From Streptomyces rhizoryzae (GTDB lineage: Bacteria > Actinomycetota > Actinomycetes > Streptomycetales > Streptomycetaceae), in contig NZ_JALMUV010000045.1 of the NCBI RefSeq assembly GCF_023155275.1, forward strand, positions 1-64,000: a stretch of DNA of 64,000 bases, given 5' to 3'. The notes under the pieces were generated by a model that ran no database searches, was not told the DNA's origin, and saw only the letters and a list, made by a program, of their open reading frames with translations. Shown here in pieces: positions 25,610 through 33,781 of this stretch (positions are counted from its first letter, which is position 1; each line of letters opens with the position of its first letter). A program made the position numbers and the translations under genes.

Positions 25610-27064
25610 CGTAGCAGTGGTGCTGAGCTGGCCGCCATCCTGCGGGAGGAGCTGGAGCGCTACTCTCCTGGTGAGAAGCTGCCATCGAGTCGCGCCCTGA
25701 TCGAACGGCACCGGGTCAGCCCGGTCACCGTCTCCCGGGCGCTGGCCGCCCTCGCCGCCGAAGGGCTCGTCGTCACCCGCCCCGGCGCCGGGGCGTTCCG
25801 CGCCGAACCGCAGCGCAGCGCACCGCGCCCGGCCGACACCTCCTGGCAGGAGATCGCGCTCAGCGCCGAGGCGGCCGGCGACCAGGTGCCGCGCAGCGTG
25901 GACGCCACCGGAGTGCTCGCCACCCTCACCGCCCCCGCCACCGGCGTCATCGAACTCAACGGCGGCTACCTCCACGGCACCCTCCAGCCCGAACGCGCCC
26001 TGGCCGCCGCGCTGGCCCGGGCCGGCCGGCGGCCCGGCGCCTGGGGCCGCCCGCCGGTCGACGGGGTGCCCGCGCTGCGGTCCTGGTTCGCCCGCGAGAT
26101 CGGCGGCCCCGGCGGCGCGCTCGCCCCCAGCGACGTACTGATCACCGCCGGCGGCCAGAGCGCCCTGAACACCACCCTGCGCGCGCTCGCCCCGCCCGGC
26201 GCCCCGGTCCTCGTCGAATCGCCGACCTACCCAGGCCTGCTGGCCGTCGCCCGCGCCTCGGGGCTGCGGCCGGTCCCGGTGCCGGTGGACGCCGACGGGG
26301 TCCGCACCGATCTGCTCGCCGACGCCTTCCGGGCCAGCGGCGCCCGGCTGTTCGTCGGCCAGCCGCTGTTCCAGAACCCCACCGGCGCGGTGCTGGCCGC
26401 CCAGCGGCGCCGGGAGGTGCTGAAGGTGGCCCGGGCGGCCGGCGCGTTCGTGGTCGAGGACGACTTCGCCCGGCAGCTGGGCCACGCCGACGCGCCCCCG
26501 CCGCCGCCCACCCTGATCGCCGACGACCCGGACGGCACCGTGGTGCACCTGCGCTCGCTGACCAAGGTGACCTCGCCCGGTCTGCGGGTGGGCGCGCTGG
26601 CGGCCCGCGGCCCGGTGCTCGACCGGCTCCGCGCCATCCAGGTCGTCGACAGCTTCTTCGTCCCCGGCCCGCTCCAGGAGGCCGCGCTGGAACTCGTCGG
26701 CGCGCCCGCCTGGCCCCGCCACCTCCGGCAGGTCGCCGCGGACCTGGCGGAGCGCCGGCAGGCCCTGCTCGGCGCCCTGGCGCGCGAACTGCCCGCGCTC
26801 GCCGCGGCGGGCGCCGCCCGGCCCGCCCGCGGCGGCTGCTACCTCTGGCTGCGGCTGCCGGACGGCACCGACGAGGCGGCGCTGACCGGTGCCGCGCTGC
26901 GGGCCGGTGTGGCGGTGGCGGCCGGCCGCCCCTACTTCGCCGCCGAACCGCCCGCCCCCCACCTGCGGCTGAGCTTCGCCGGGGCGGCCGGCGCCGGTGA
27001 ACTCGCCGAGGGCGTCCGCCGGCTGCGCACCGCCTGCGACACCCTCGGCGTCCCGGTGGCGTGA
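25601..27064 (+). CDS. MocR-type GntR/aminotransferase-fusion transcription regulator
   Basis: A 487-residue protein. Residues 1-75 form a GntR winged helix (AELAAILREELERY, then RHRVSPVTVSRALAALAAEG). Residues 110-487 form a fold-I aminotransferase-like domain with SPTYPGLL, QPLFQNPTGAVL, FVVEDDFARQL and the PLP-lysine region LRSLTKVTSPGLRVG. MocR proteins sense PLP or amino acids through the aminotransferase domain. The ATG at 25601 overlaps the start of the divergent EamA transporter gene, so the protein very likely regulates that gene and itself. No Shine-Dalgarno is present, so a leaderless transcript is likely. Confidence 0.9.
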   Translation: MHERSSGAELAAILREELERYSPGEKLPSSRALIERHRVSPVTVSRALAALAAEGLVVTRPGAGAFRAEPQRSAPRPADTSWQEIALSAEAAGDQVPRSVDATGVLATLTAPATGVIELNGGYLHGTLQPERALAAALARAGRRPGAWGRPPVDGVPALRSWFAREIGGPGGALAPSDVLITAGGQSALNTTLRALAPPGAPVLVESPTYPGLLAVARASGLRPVPVPVDADGVRTDLLADAFRASGARLFVGQPLFQNPTGAVLAAQRRREVLKVARAAGAFVVEDDFARQLGHADAPPPPPTLIADDPDGTVVHLRSLTKVTSPGLRVGALAARGPVLDRLRAIQVVDSFFVPGPLQEAALELVGAPAWPRHLRQVAADLAERRQALLGALARELPALAAAGAARPARGGCYLWLRLPDGTDEAALTGAALRAGVAVAAGRPYFAAEPPAPHLRLSFAGAAGAGELAEGVRRLRTACDTLGVPVA

Positions 27065-27131
27065 GCCGGCCCGGCGGCGCGGACCGGGAACGCGTTCGAC
27101 TCCGGCCCGCGCCGTCTGCCACCCTCCCGGC

Positions 27132-27584
27132 ATGAACGCGCGCGCCCTCGACGGCTACGAGATCTCCACCGACCCGGACCGCCTCGACTCCGCCCTGGTC
27201 CACCACTGGCTGGCCACCGACACCTACTGGGCCCTGGGCCGCACCCGCGAACACCACGACCGTGCGCTGGCCGGATCCCTCAACTTCGGCCTGTACGAAC
27301 GGAGTTCGGGACGCCAGGCGGCCTACGCCCGGGTCGTCACCGACTACGTCACGTTCGCCTGGCTCTGCGACGTCTACGTCTGCCGCGACGACCGCGGCAA
27401 GGGCCTGGGCACCGCCCTGGTCGAGGCCGTCGCCGCGCACCTGGCCCCGCACGGCCTGGCCCGGATCACCCTGGCCACCCAGGACGCGCACGGCGTCTAC
27501 GAGAAGGTCGGCTTCCGGCCGCTGGCGGCGCCCGAGCAGTGGATGACCCTCGGCCTCCTCGACCCGGGCCCGCTGGGCCCCTGA
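27132..27584 (+). CDS. GNAT family N-acetyltransferase
   Basis: A 150-residue acetyl-CoA-dependent acyltransferase. It opens YEISTDPDRLDSALVHHWLA, then FAWLCDVYVCRDDRGKGLG, which contains the acetyl-CoA-binding R-G-x-G-x-G pattern, and a C-terminal DAHGVYEKVGFRPL. The HHWL...YW near the N-terminus is typical of a common single-domain GNAT subgroup; the substrate is not evident. The start is ATG 27132. The PLP-enzyme gene begins 21 bases after its stop, so they probably share a transcript. Confidence 0.88.
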   Translation: MNARALDGYEISTDPDRLDSALVHHWLATDTYWALGRTREHHDRALAGSLNFGLYERSSGRQAAYARVVTDYVTFAWLCDVYVCRDDRGKGLGTALVEAVAAHLAPHGLARITLATQDAHGVYEKVGFRPLAAPEQWMTLGLLDPGPLGP

Positions 27585-27605
27585 CCGCCCCTCAGGGAGC
27601 CCGCC

Positions 27606-28709
27606 ATGACCGCACCCGCCCCGCCCGCCGACGGCTCCTGGGCCGCCCGCGCGCTCGCCGCCCTGGCCGCCGACGCCGCGCCGACCCCGCTGCGGCCGGT
27701 GCCGCTGCCCGCCCTGCCCGCCGTCGGCCTGTACGTCAAGGACGAGTCGGCGCAGCCCACCGGCAGCATCAAGCACCGGCTGCTGCGGGAGCTGTTCCGC
27801 ACCGCCGTCGCGGAGGGCGCGCTGACCGCCGGGACACCGGTGGTGATGGGCAGCGGCGGCGCCGCCGCGGTGGCCGGCGCGCGCCTCGCCGGGCTGCTGG
27901 ACCTGCCGTTCACCGCCGTCCTGCCGCGGACCGCGCCGCCCGCCGTCCGGACGCGCATCGAGGCGTACGGGGGCCGCTGCCGGACCGGTGAACGGCCCCC
28001 CGCCGCCGTCCTGGAGGAGGCCCGCGAGCTGGCCGCCCGCACCGGCGGCCACTTCCTGGACCACTTCGCCGGCGCCGCCCGCCGCGCCCCGGACGGCCGT
28101 CCCCCGCTGCCCGGGTTCGCCGAGGAGATCCTCGACGGGCTGCGCACCACCCGCCACCCGGTCCCGGCCTGGCTGGTGACCGGCGCGGGCACCGGCGCCA
28201 CCGCCGCGTCCCTGGGCGCCCGGCTGCGCCACCACCGCCCGCCGGCCCGGCTGGCCGTCGCCGACCCGGAGAACTCCGCGTACTTCCCGGCCTGGGCGAG
28301 CGGCTGCGACGCCTACACGACCGGGATGCCGTCGCGGATCCCCGGCATCGGCCGCCCGCGCACCGAGCCGGGCTTCCGCGCCGACCTGGTCGACCTGGTC
28401 GTCCCGGTCCCGGACGCCGCCTCGGTCGCCGCGATGCGCTGGCTGGAGCGGACCGCCGGGCTCGCCGCCGGCCCGGCCGCCGGGACCGCGCTGTGGGCGG
28501 CCTGCCACCTCGCCGCCCGGCTGGCGGCGGACGGCCGCGGCGGCGGTGTGGTCGCCGTCGCCGGGGACGGTGCCGGGCCGTACCGCGCCACCCACCGCGA
28601 CCCCGGCTGGCTCGCCGCCCAGGGCCTGGACCCGGCGCCGTACGAGGCGCGGCTGGACCGCCTCGCCGCGGCGGGGGAGTGGAACTGGCCCGAGCCCGCG
28701 GGCGGTTGA
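27606..28709 (+). CDS. fold-type II PLP enzyme, cysteine synthase-like
   Basis: A 367-residue PLP-dependent enzyme of the cysteine synthase/threonine deaminase family. The PLP lysine lies in VKDESAQPTGSIKHRLL (near residue 57). A substrate/phosphate loop GSGGAAAVAGARLAG follows, then PLPGFAEEILDGL and the glycine-rich phosphate cup VTGAGTGATAASLGARL. A late VVAVAGDGAGPYRATH fits the family C-terminus. The exact reaction is unclear: cysteine synthase, cystathionine synthase and diaminopropionate-type enzymes all fit. It is downstream of the GNAT gene and convergent with LuxR after a 17-base gap. Confidence 0.85.
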   Translation: MTAPAPPADGSWAARALAALAADAAPTPLRPVPLPALPAVGLYVKDESAQPTGSIKHRLLRELFRTAVAEGALTAGTPVVMGSGGAAAVAGARLAGLLDLPFTAVLPRTAPPAVRTRIEAYGGRCRTGERPPAAVLEEARELAARTGGHFLDHFAGAARRAPDGRPPLPGFAEEILDGLRTTRHPVPAWLVTGAGTGATAASLGARLRHHRPPARLAVADPENSAYFPAWASGCDAYTTGMPSRIPGIGRPRTEPGFRADLVDLVVPVPDAASVAAMRWLERTAGLAAGPAAGTALWAACHLAARLAADGRGGGVVAVAGDGAGPYRATHRDPGWLAAQGLDPAPYEARLDRLAAAGEWNWPEPAGG

Positions 28710-28726
28710 GCCGCGCGGCGCCCACG

Positions 28727-29497
28727 TCATGCCGGGGTGCCGCGGTCCGGTGGCGGCCAGCCGTCCCGCATCAGCCAGGCGTTGGCCGCCGCCACCCGGC
28801 CGCCCACCCGCAGCTTGGCGTAGGCGTGCTCCAGGTGCTTGTCGACGGTGCGCGGGCTGATCGCCAGCCGGTGCGCGATCTGCTGGTTCGTCAGCCCGTC
28901 CGCGAGCAGGCCCAGGACGGCCGACTCGCGGCGGGTCACCAGCTCCCGGGCGGGCGCCGGGGCGGGCGGCGCGAGCCGGGCCAGGACCCGGCTGAGGCGG
29001 GTGCGCAGCAGCGCGGCGGCGGCCACGTCGGCGTCGGAGAAGTCCCGGCCGCGGCCGCCCCGGCTGACCACCACGGCCACCCGCCGCGGCACGCCCCCCG
29101 CGTAACCGGCCGGGAACGACATCGCCAGCTGCCGCTCGGCCCCGAACGGCCGGAAGACCTCGGGGTAGAGCGGCAGCGCGTGGAACTGCGCGGGCGTCTG
29201 GAGCGCCGAGCGGCGCAGCGGGGTGCCGCTGCCGAGCCGGGTGCGCCGGACGAACGGATCGCACCACCACGCGCGGTCGAAGGCGTCCAGCACGTCCTGG
29301 CTCAGGAGGTCCGCGGGCAGGGTGCGCAGCGGATGGTCCGCGGCCGGGCGGGGCGACCAGATGACGCTGTCGCCGGGGAGCGCGCCGAGCAGCAGCGGGA
29401 GCAGCGCCGGAACCAGGGAGTCCTCGTCCACGGCGTCGATGAGGAGGTCCACGACGGAGAGGATGCGCCGCAGGCCGGCCTCCGCGGCCGCGCTCAT
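28727..29497 (-). CDS. LuxR-family transcription regulator
   Basis: A 256-residue regulator. The C-terminal helix-turn-helix is clear: ELVTRRESAVLGLLADGLTNQQIAHRLAISPRTVDKHLEHAYAKL, in which the normal E-R-E is R-R-E-S. The N-terminal 180 residues have a GAF/PAS-like mix with no receiver-domain Asp motif, so it is probably not a phosphorylation-controlled regulator. The start is ATG 29497 with GGAG three bases upstream; longer frames are Pro/Arg-rich. It is divergent from the DUF1059 gene, and no target is evident. Confidence 0.85.
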   Translation of the reverse strand: MSAAAEAGLRRILSVVDLLIDAVDEDSLVPALLPLLLGALPGDSVIWSPRPAADHPLRTLPADLLSQDVLDAFDRAWWCDPFVRRTRLGSGTPLRRSALQTPAQFHALPLYPEVFRPFGAERQLAMSFPAGYAGGVPRRVAVVVSRGGRGRDFSDADVAAAALLRTRLSRVLARLAPPAPAPARELVTRRESAVLGLLADGLTNQQIAHRLAISPRTVDKHLEHAYAKLRVGGRVAAANAWLMRDGWPPPDRGTPA

Positions 29498-29809
29498 GGC
29501 TCCAGCCTGACCGGCGCCCGGACGCGGGTCAAGGCCGCTGCGGGCGGCCCCCGGCGGGGTCCGGGAGCCGTCCGGACCGCCCGGCCGGCCGGGGGAAGAC
29601 CGGCCGGGGGCGTCGGGCGCGCGTGGCGCCCGACGGGCGGGGCGGGGACGCCGCCACCGGGCCGTCCCCGGTGGGGCGGGCGCCCGTCGTGTGTCGTCGC
29701 TGCCTCCACTGCACCAGCCCGGGCGCCCGCGGCGCCATACGCGGTTCCCCGTACGCGCCGCGCCGGGCCGCCCCCACCGCCCGACACTGGAGGGAGGAGG
29801 TGGTGGATC
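29498..29809. other. 312-base divergent gap with a hairpin
   Basis: No gene is visible. The region holds a 10-bp perfect hairpin (CGTCGGGCGC at 29611-29620 and its complement at 29626-29635) and a weaker CCACCGGG/CCCGGTGG repeat near 29657. It should contain promoters for the LuxR gene and DUF1059. Pro/Arg-rich frames crossing it are compositional artefacts. Confidence 0.45.
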
Positions 29810-30001
29810 ATGCGCAAGATGATCGACTGCCGGGACTACCCGAGCGAGACCCGGTGCAGCCTCGTCATCGCCGGCGAGGAGGAGGAAGTGGTCCGCGCCG
29901 CCACCGCGCACGCGGTCGCCGTCCACGGCCACACCGACAGCCCCGAACTGCGCGAGCAGATCCGGAAGTCCCTCAAGAACGAGATGCCGCAGCCCGCGTG
30001 A
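29810..30001 (+). CDS. DUF1059 domain protein
   Basis: A 63-residue protein covering a DUF1059 domain: MRKMIDCRDYPSETRCSLVI, a run of Glu, then AATAHAVAVHGHTDSPELREQI. The family has a conserved Cys and an HAxxxHG stretch and is of unknown function. The ATG at 29810 follows a strong GGAGGAGG. It is monocistronic, with a perfect hairpin 27 bases after the stop. Confidence 0.9.
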   Translation: MRKMIDCRDYPSETRCSLVIAGEEEEVVRAATAHAVAVHGHTDSPELREQIRKSLKNEMPQPA

Positions 30002-30027
30002 GCGCGCGGCGCGGCGCCGGACCTCCC

Positions 30028-30057
30028 CCGGCCGCCCCCCCGTGCGGGGGCGGCCGG
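30028..30057 (+). terminator. terminator after DUF1059 gene
   Basis: Perfect 12-bp stem, CCGGCCGCCCCC at 30028-30039 with its complement at 30046-30057, and a 6-base loop. Confidence 0.8.
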
Positions 30058-30173
30058 TACCCGCGTTCGGGCCCGCTGCGCTCGTCCGGCCGCGCCGCCG
30101 GGCGCAGGATCGTCGTATACCGGGCGGTACCGGCCCGGCACCGGCGGCGCAACGGACGAGGACGGGAGCGGCG

Positions 30174-31748
30174 ATGGCGGACGGCGCGGCACACCCCGCG
30201 GAGGGCCCGGACCCGCACGGCGGGTCCCGCGGCGGCCCGGACCGCCGGCACTTCCTCTCCACCGCCGCCGGCCTGGCCGCCCTCGCCACCGGCCTGGCCG
30301 CCTGCGGCAACCCGTCGTCCCCGCCCGCCGGCCACCGCGCCGACCCGCTGGCCGCCGAACGGGACCGCCCCGGCAGCCCGGACTGGCGGCTGCGCGCCAC
30401 CGGCCCGCCGGACGCCGTGGCCGGCTACACCGACCGGGTCAGCGTCCGGCCCGGCGAGGAGTTCGGCCTGCACGTCTCCACCACCGCGCCCGGCTTCCGG
30501 GTCTCCGCCTACCGGGTCGGCTGGTACGGCGGCGCCCAGGCCCGGCTGGTGTGGCGCTCGGACCGCCTCCCCGGGCGCCGCGCGCCCGCCCCGCACCTGC
30601 TGGCCGGCACCCGCACCGTACGGGCCGGCTGGCCGCGCACCACCGCGGTCCGCACCGACGGCTGGCCGCCGGGCGCCTACCTGCTGCGCCTCGACAGCGA
30701 TGACGGCCACCAGCGGTACGTCCCGCTCGTCGTCCGCTCGGACACCGCCGCGGGCCGCACGGTGCTGATGCACGCGGTGACGACGTGGCAGGCGTACAAC
30801 GCCTGGGGCGGCCGCAGCCTCTACCGCGGCCCGGACGGCGGGTACGCCACCCGCTCGCTCGCGGTCAGCTTCGACCGCCCCTACGACGCCACCGGCGCCG
30901 AGAAGTTCCTGGTGTACGAGCGCGCCCTGGTGGTGCTCGCGGAGCGCCTGGGCCTGCCGCTCGCCTACACCACCTCCGTGGACGTGCACCGCGACCCGGC
31001 CGCGCTGCGCGGGGCCGCCGCCGTGCTCTCCCCGGGCCACGACGAGTACTGGACGCCCGAGCGGCGCGCCCACGTCACCCGGGCCCGGGACGCCGGCACC
31101 AACCTCGCCTTCCTCGGCGCCAACGCCTGCTTCCGCCGGGTCCGCCTGGACCCCGGCCCGGACGGCCCGCTGCGCACCGTGACCTGCTACAAGACCGCCT
31201 TCCGCGACGACCCCCGCTTCGCCGCCGGCCAGGGGCCGCCCACCCACGACTTCCGCGCCCCGCCCGCCGCCGACCCGGAGTCGTCGCTCACCGGCGTCTT
31301 CTACGAGGGCTACCCGGTGGACGCCCCGTACGTGGTGCACGGCGCCGGCCACTGGCTCTTCGAGGGCACCGGCGTACGGGCCGGGGACGCCTTCCCGCAC
31401 CTGGTCGGCGTGGAGTACGACCGGGTCACCCCCGGCGCGCCGGCCCCCGCCGACCTGGAGATCGTCGCGCACTCCCCGCTGGTCCGGGGCGGGCGCGCCA
31501 GCCACGCCGACTCGGCGTACTACACCGTCCCGGGCGGCGCCGGGGTCTTCGCCACCGGCACCATGCGCTGGGTGGAGGCCCTCATGGCGGGCACCGGCGA
31601 CAACGGCCGGAACCACGGCCTGGACCGCCGCACCGGCGCGTTCGTCACCCGCACCACGGAGAACCTCCTGCGGGCCTTCGCCGAGGGCCCGGCGGCCCGC
31701 AACCGCCCGGCCCCGGAACGGAACACCGCCCGGGTGTACGGGACCTGA
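30174..31748 (+). CDS. Tat-exported lipoprotein with N,N-dimethylformamidase beta-subunit-like domain
   Basis: A 524-residue protein. The N-terminus RRHFLSTAAGLAALATGLAACG joins a twin-arginine motif to a lipobox ending in Cys, so it is a predicted surface lipoprotein. The body resembles the C-terminal domain of the dimethylformamidase large subunit: VSAYRVGWYGG, TTWQAYNAWGGRSLY, LSPGHDEYW, NLAFLGANACFRR and SAYYTVPGGAGVFATGTM. The domain is widespread in actinomycetes, and most members have no tested activity; amidase activity is inferred only from the family. The start is ATG 30174. It stands alone, with a terminator shared with the SnoaL remnant. Confidence 0.8.
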   Translation: MADGAAHPAEGPDPHGGSRGGPDRRHFLSTAAGLAALATGLAACGNPSSPPAGHRADPLAAERDRPGSPDWRLRATGPPDAVAGYTDRVSVRPGEEFGLHVSTTAPGFRVSAYRVGWYGGAQARLVWRSDRLPGRRAPAPHLLAGTRTVRAGWPRTTAVRTDGWPPGAYLLRLDSDDGHQRYVPLVVRSDTAAGRTVLMHAVTTWQAYNAWGGRSLYRGPDGGYATRSLAVSFDRPYDATGAEKFLVYERALVVLAERLGLPLAYTTSVDVHRDPAALRGAAAVLSPGHDEYWTPERRAHVTRARDAGTNLAFLGANACFRRVRLDPGPDGPLRTVTCYKTAFRDDPRFAAGQGPPTHDFRAPPAADPESSLTGVFYEGYPVDAPYVVHGAGHWLFEGTGVRAGDAFPHLVGVEYDRVTPGAPAPADLEIVAHSPLVRGGRASHADSAYYTVPGGAGVFATGTMRWVEALMAGTGDNGRNHGLDRRTGAFVTRTTENLLRAFAEGPAARNRPAPERNTARVYGT

Positions 31749-31749
31749 G

Positions 31750-31781
31750 CCGGGCGGCGGCCCCTCGGGCCCGCCGCCCGG
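31750..31781. terminator. bidirectional terminator
   Basis: Perfect 11-bp stem, CCGGGCGGCGG at 31750-31760 with its complement at 31771-31781, and an inner CCC/GGG pairing, between converging genes. Confidence 0.8.
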
Positions 31782-31786
31782 GGGCG

Positions 31787-32256
31787 CTATCCGGCGGGCG
31801 CCGGGTCCGGCTGCGCCGTGCCGAAGGGGTTGTCGATCACGTACCGCCAGCAGCCGTCCGCGCCCCGGCGGGCCACGTCCGTCGCGGTGCCCTCCAGGTG
31901 GACACGGGCGCCGTCGGGCCCGGTGCCGTCGATGACCCAGTCGACGATCAGCAGCGCGAGGTCGCCGGCGACGTAGGTGTGCCGGGGAGTGACGGAGATG
32001 GGCACCCCCAGGCCCTGGAAGGCGGACTGGGCCCGGTCGCCCTCCGCCCCGCGCAGCGCCCGGCCGGGCTCCGGGACGAAGACCGCGCCCGGTTCGCAGA
32101 CCCGGGCCAGGGCCGCCGGGCTGCCGGAGGTGAAGGCTGCGGCGAAGGCCGCGGGGTGTTGCCCGGGATCGGTGGCGAGCGGAACAGCGGGGGCATGATC
32201 ATGCCCCCGGCCGGCCCGGTGCGTCCGTCACCCGGCTCGATGCGTTCGGTAGTCAT
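31787..32256 (-). pseudogene. SnoaL/NTF2-like protein gene with a frameshift
   Basis: The 3' part encodes a SnoaL-like fold: ATDPGQHPAAFAAAFTSGSP, then VCEPGAVFVPEPGRALRG, VPISVTPRHTYVAGDLALLI and GCWRYVIDNPFGTAQ. This frame has no start codon before an upstream stop. The nearest ATG (32256, MTTERIEPGD) is in another frame, and the two join if one base is added in the five-G run at 32189-32193. That run is one arm of a 22-bp perfect palindrome, so either a true mutation or a base-call error is likely. As read, only a 72-residue fragment from 32005 could be made. It is divergent from the HxlR regulator, 24 bases away. Confidence 0.65.
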
Positions 32257-32280
32257 GGCAGCAGCCAAGCGGACCCCGAC

Positions 32281-32718
32281 GTGGCTCACCGAACGGAAAC
32301 CCACGGCCCGCCCGGCGCCGCGCCGCCCGGTGAACCGCGCGCCTGGGACGCCGAGTTGGTCCCGGACGCCCGCGGCCGCACCGGCCGGCCCAACCCGCAC
32401 TGCCCGGTCGAGTTCGCGCCGGCCGCCGTCGCCGGCCGCTGGACCACCCTGGTCCTGCGCGAGCTGATGCACGGCCCGCACTCCTTCGGCGCGCTGCGCG
32501 GCCGGCTGCCGGAGATCAGCGCCAAGGTGCTCGCGGACCGGCTGCGCACCCTGGAGGAGCGCGGCCTGCTGGTCCGCGATTGGCTGCCCGGCTTCCCGGT
32601 CCGCACCCGCTACCGCCTGACCCCGGCCGGCCGCGCGCTGCGCCCGCTGCTGGTCGAGCTGTACCGCACCGGCCGCGCCCTGCGGTGCGCGGCCGGGACC
32701 GCCGCCCCAGGCGACTGA
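32281..32718 (+). CDS. HxlR-family winged-helix regulator
   Basis: A 145-residue regulator with the HxlR pattern: HCPVEFAPAAVAGRWTTLVLRELM, a conserved Cys followed by the helix, then FGALRGRLPEISAKVLADRLRTLEERGLLVR and a wing TRYRLTPAGRAL. The start is a GTG at 32281 with no clear Shine-Dalgarno; the first 35 residues are disordered, so a shorter form is possible. It lies 24 bases from the divergent SnoaL gene start, which it probably regulates. Confidence 0.85.
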   Translation: MAHRTETHGPPGAAPPGEPRAWDAELVPDARGRTGRPNPHCPVEFAPAAVAGRWTTLVLRELMHGPHSFGALRGRLPEISAKVLADRLRTLEERGLLVRDWLPGFPVRTRYRLTPAGRALRPLLVELYRTGRALRCAAGTAAPGD

Positions 32719-32751
32719 GCGCACCCCGGCCGGGCCCCCGCGCAGCCGGCC

Positions 32752-32949
32752 GACCACTACCGGCACTGGGGCCTGACGCACTTCCTGCTCGACGGCCACC
32801 ACAAACTGGAGGCCGCGGCCGCGGCCGGCCGGCCGGTGCAGCTCCTCTCGCTCCTCGCCCTGGACGAGGGCCTGGCCGGCCCCGGGGAACACGCCCGGCT
32901 CCCCGCCCTGCGCGCCCGGCCCTGCGCGCCCCGGGCAGCCGTCCCCTGA
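32752..32949 (+). pseudogene. C-terminal remnant of a lost gene
   Basis: An open stretch of 65 codons reading DHYRHWGLTHFLLDGHHKLE, then AAAAAGRPVQLLSLLALDEG and a Pro/Arg tail, ends at a TGA. The DGHHKL motif looks like the end of a longer enzyme-like protein that I cannot name. It lies in frame directly after the HxlR stop with no start codon of its own, so it is a leftover 3' end and was probably fused there by deletion. Confidence 0.5.
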
Positions 32950-32980
32950 CCGCGCGGGGCCGGCCGCGCGGCGCCCGGGG

Positions 32981-33706
32981 TCACCACGGGACGGGCCGGC
33001 CGAAGCGGTCCAGGTATGCCAGGCCCGTGCCGCCGAGCCGCGAGAGCAGGACGTCCACGAGGAGCGGGACGCTCTCCTGCACGGTGTACGGCGCGTCGGC
33101 GCCGCCGAGTTCGGTGCGGATCCAGCCCGGGGCGAGCAGGAGCAGGGCGCGGTCGGTGTCCGCCTGGCGGGCGGCGTAGCTGCGCAGGAACATGTTGAGC
33201 GCCGCTTTGCTGCCGCGGTAGACCTCGCGCAGTCCGGTCGTGTTGTGGGTGATGCTGCCCTGTCCGGAGGACATCACGCCGATGAGGCCGCTGGGGGTCA
33301 CCAGGTCGTCGAGTGCCTCGATGACGCGCAGCGGGCCGAGCGCGTTGGTGACCATGACGTCGATGAAGTCCTGGGTGGGAACGGCTCCGATGGGGGTCTG
33401 CTCGTTGTTGGTGATGCCCGCGTTCACGAACAGGACGTCCAGCCGCACTCCGGCCAGGCGCTCGCGCAGGGGCGGCAGGTGGCCGGGCTCGGTGAGGTCG
33501 AGGTGCTCGACGCGGATCCGTCCGGGGCGGCGGTCCGCGAGGTCGTCGAGCGGGGTCCGGGCGGTGCCCCGGACGGTGCCGATGACCGACCAGCCGCGGT
33601 CGGCGAGTTCGGCGGCCATGGCGCATCCGAGGCCGCGGGACGCACCGACGATCAGGGCGGTGGGGGTGTGCTCATGGGTGTGCTCATCGGTGGGGGAGTG
33701 CGGCAT
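32981..33706 (-). CDS. short-chain dehydrogenase/reductase
   Basis: A 241-residue NAD(P)-dependent SDR. The cofactor motif VGASRGLGCAM is near residue 20. DLTEPGH is the adenine-ring strand, VNAGITNN the NAG motif, and VMSSGQGS with YRGSKAALN supply the catalytic Ser and Tyr-x-x-x-Lys. The substrate is unknown. The start is ATG 33706. The gene follows the amidohydrolase by 75 bases on the same strand, so the two probably act together on one compound under the divergent MarR regulator. Confidence 0.9.
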   Translation of the reverse strand: MPHSPTDEHTHEHTPTALIVGASRGLGCAMAAELADRGWSVIGTVRGTARTPLDDLADRRPGRIRVEHLDLTEPGHLPPLRERLAGVRLDVLFVNAGITNNEQTPIGAVPTQDFIDVMVTNALGPLRVIEALDDLVTPSGLIGVMSSGQGSITHNTTGLREVYRGSKAALNMFLRSYAARQADTDRALLLLAPGWIRTELGGADAPYTVQESVPLLVDVLLSRLGGTGLAYLDRFGRPVPW

Positions 33707-33781
33707 GTCCGACTCGTCTCCGTCTCGCCGGTGTCGGCTGTGGTGGGGGCAGGGGCGGGGGTGGCCACGGGCAGGGGCCGG

